Assembly: GCA_012519125.1 (NCBI GenBank)
Contig: JAAYQY010000434.1
Location: forward strand, 1-6,225
Origin: Spirochaetales bacterium
GTDB taxonomy: Bacteria; Spirochaetota; Spirochaetia; Sphaerochaetales; Sphaerochaetaceae
Reading direction: 5' to 3'
Length of the DNA: 6,225 nt
Shown: piece by piece, positions 5,694-6,225 of the stretch
How the letters are laid out: each line of letters opens with the position of its first letter
Numbering within the stretch: the first letter of the stretch is position 1
Made by a program: the position numbers and the translations under genes
Notes under the pieces: generated by a model
What the model saw: the letters and a program-made list of their open reading frames with translations, nothing else
What the model was told of the DNA's origin: nothing
Database searches by the model: none

Positions 5694-6225
5694 CCACAGA
5701 AAGCTTGCTGCTCATCGCAGTCACCTTTGCGCTCGTCCTCTTTGTCCTTATCATCAGGATTCGCGAGCAGCGCAGTGCAGCAAGCTATATGAGCGAACGA
5801 CTGCTCACCCTGATGATCAAGCAGAGCCTCATTCCCATCCGAAAAAGCCTGGACCAGTTGGCAGCCATCAGCAGCCAGCCCTACTCCATCCCTTTGGCCT
5901 TGCAACGGTTTGCAAACATTGAGGAGTCGTCATTTGAGGGTATGCAGGTCTTCACCTTCACAGGGGGAAAGACAAACAAGACGCTGCTCTATCTGCATGG
6001 AGGGGCCTATGTGGAACAACCCTACTTCGCCCATTGGTTCTTCCTGCAGCGTTTGGCCAAGCTCTCCTCCTGCACCATCGTCGTCCCGATCTATCCCAAG
6101 GCTCCCCATCAGGGGGCAAGCGAGGTGCTTCCCCTGTTGTGTCGGTTTGCAGCCAGCTTTCCTGAAGAGCACCTTGCCCTGGGTGGGGACTCAGCCGGAG
6201 GGGGACTTGCCCTTGCCCTTGCCCA
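5690..6225 (+). CDS. Alpha/beta hydrolase of the HSL/acetyl esterase type, membrane-anchored (3' end outside window)
   Basis: This is the first 178 residues of an esterase-like hydrolase. An N-terminal hydrophobic segment (about 5-23, LLLIAVTFALVLFVLIIRI) is followed by basic residues and probably anchors the protein in the inner membrane. The oxyanion-hole motif HGGAY is at 103-107. The YPKAPHQGASEV strand at 135-146 is typical of the hormone-sensitive-lipase group. The nucleophile elbow GDSAGG at 166-171 places the catalytic serine at S168. The catalytic Asp and His would lie beyond the right edge. The ATG overlaps the stop of the CPBP gene by four bases and has no good Shine-Dalgarno, which points to translational coupling. 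The substrate is probably a short-chain carboxyl ester but is not shown. Confidence 0.9.
   Translation, partial: MTTESLLLIAVTFALVLFVLIIRIREQRSAASYMSERLLTLMIKQSLIPIRKSLDQLAAISSQPYSIPLALQRFANIEESSFEGMQVFTFTGGKTNKTLLYLHGGAYVEQPYFAHWFFLQRLAKLSSCTIVVPIYPKAPHQGASEVLPLLCRFAASFPEEHLALGGDSAGGGLALALA

Overview
This window looks like a stretch of bacterial chromosome carrying eight protein-coding genes. Two of them are cut by the window edges. Shine-Dalgarno sites are strong, gaps are short, and base composition looks even across the genes. The gene set suits an anaerobic or microaerophilic diderm, and I suspect a spirochaete of the Sphaerochaeta type. The indications are a desulfoferrodoxin, a DUF438 hemerythrin/PAS protein, a lipoprotein with LCCL domains and a PstS without a lipobox. 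That assignment is an inference from gene content, not something the sequence proves. I see no rRNA, tRNA, CRISPR array, insertion sequence or phage gene.

Left part (1-1491). A phosphate-binding protein gene (pstS, minus strand, 3' end outside the window) is divergent from a plus-strand pair. The pair is desulfoferrodoxin/superoxide reductase (dfx) and an isochorismatase-type cysteine hydrolase that starts inside the dfx reading frame. The 155-bp divergent region holds a three-unit, 11-bp direct repeat that resembles a PhoB box and is placed to control pstS.

Centre (1492-3846). A 402-residue protein with two nucleoside diphosphate kinase-like domains is encoded on the plus strand. Only the second domain keeps the catalytic histidine. 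Its 3' end overlaps the 3' end of a convergent minus-strand gene for a DUF438 protein, which has a hemerythrin-like helical region followed by a PAS domain.

Right part (3847-6225). A 199-bp divergent spacer with a candidate extended -10 promoter leads into a lipoprotein with two tandem LCCL domains. A 12-bp-stem hairpin follows it. Next come a CPBP-family intramembrane protease and a membrane-anchored alpha/beta hydrolase, which share an ATGA stop/start overlap and run off the right end.

How they fit together: dfx and the DUF438 protein both belong to families tied to oxygen, superoxide or redox state. The pstS gene answers to phosphate. The right-hand genes act at the cell envelope. No single pathway joins all eight. 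The least ordinary items are the tandem LCCL lipoprotein, the tandem NDK with a dead-looking first domain, and the superoxide reductase in which the usual active-site lysine is a tyrosine.
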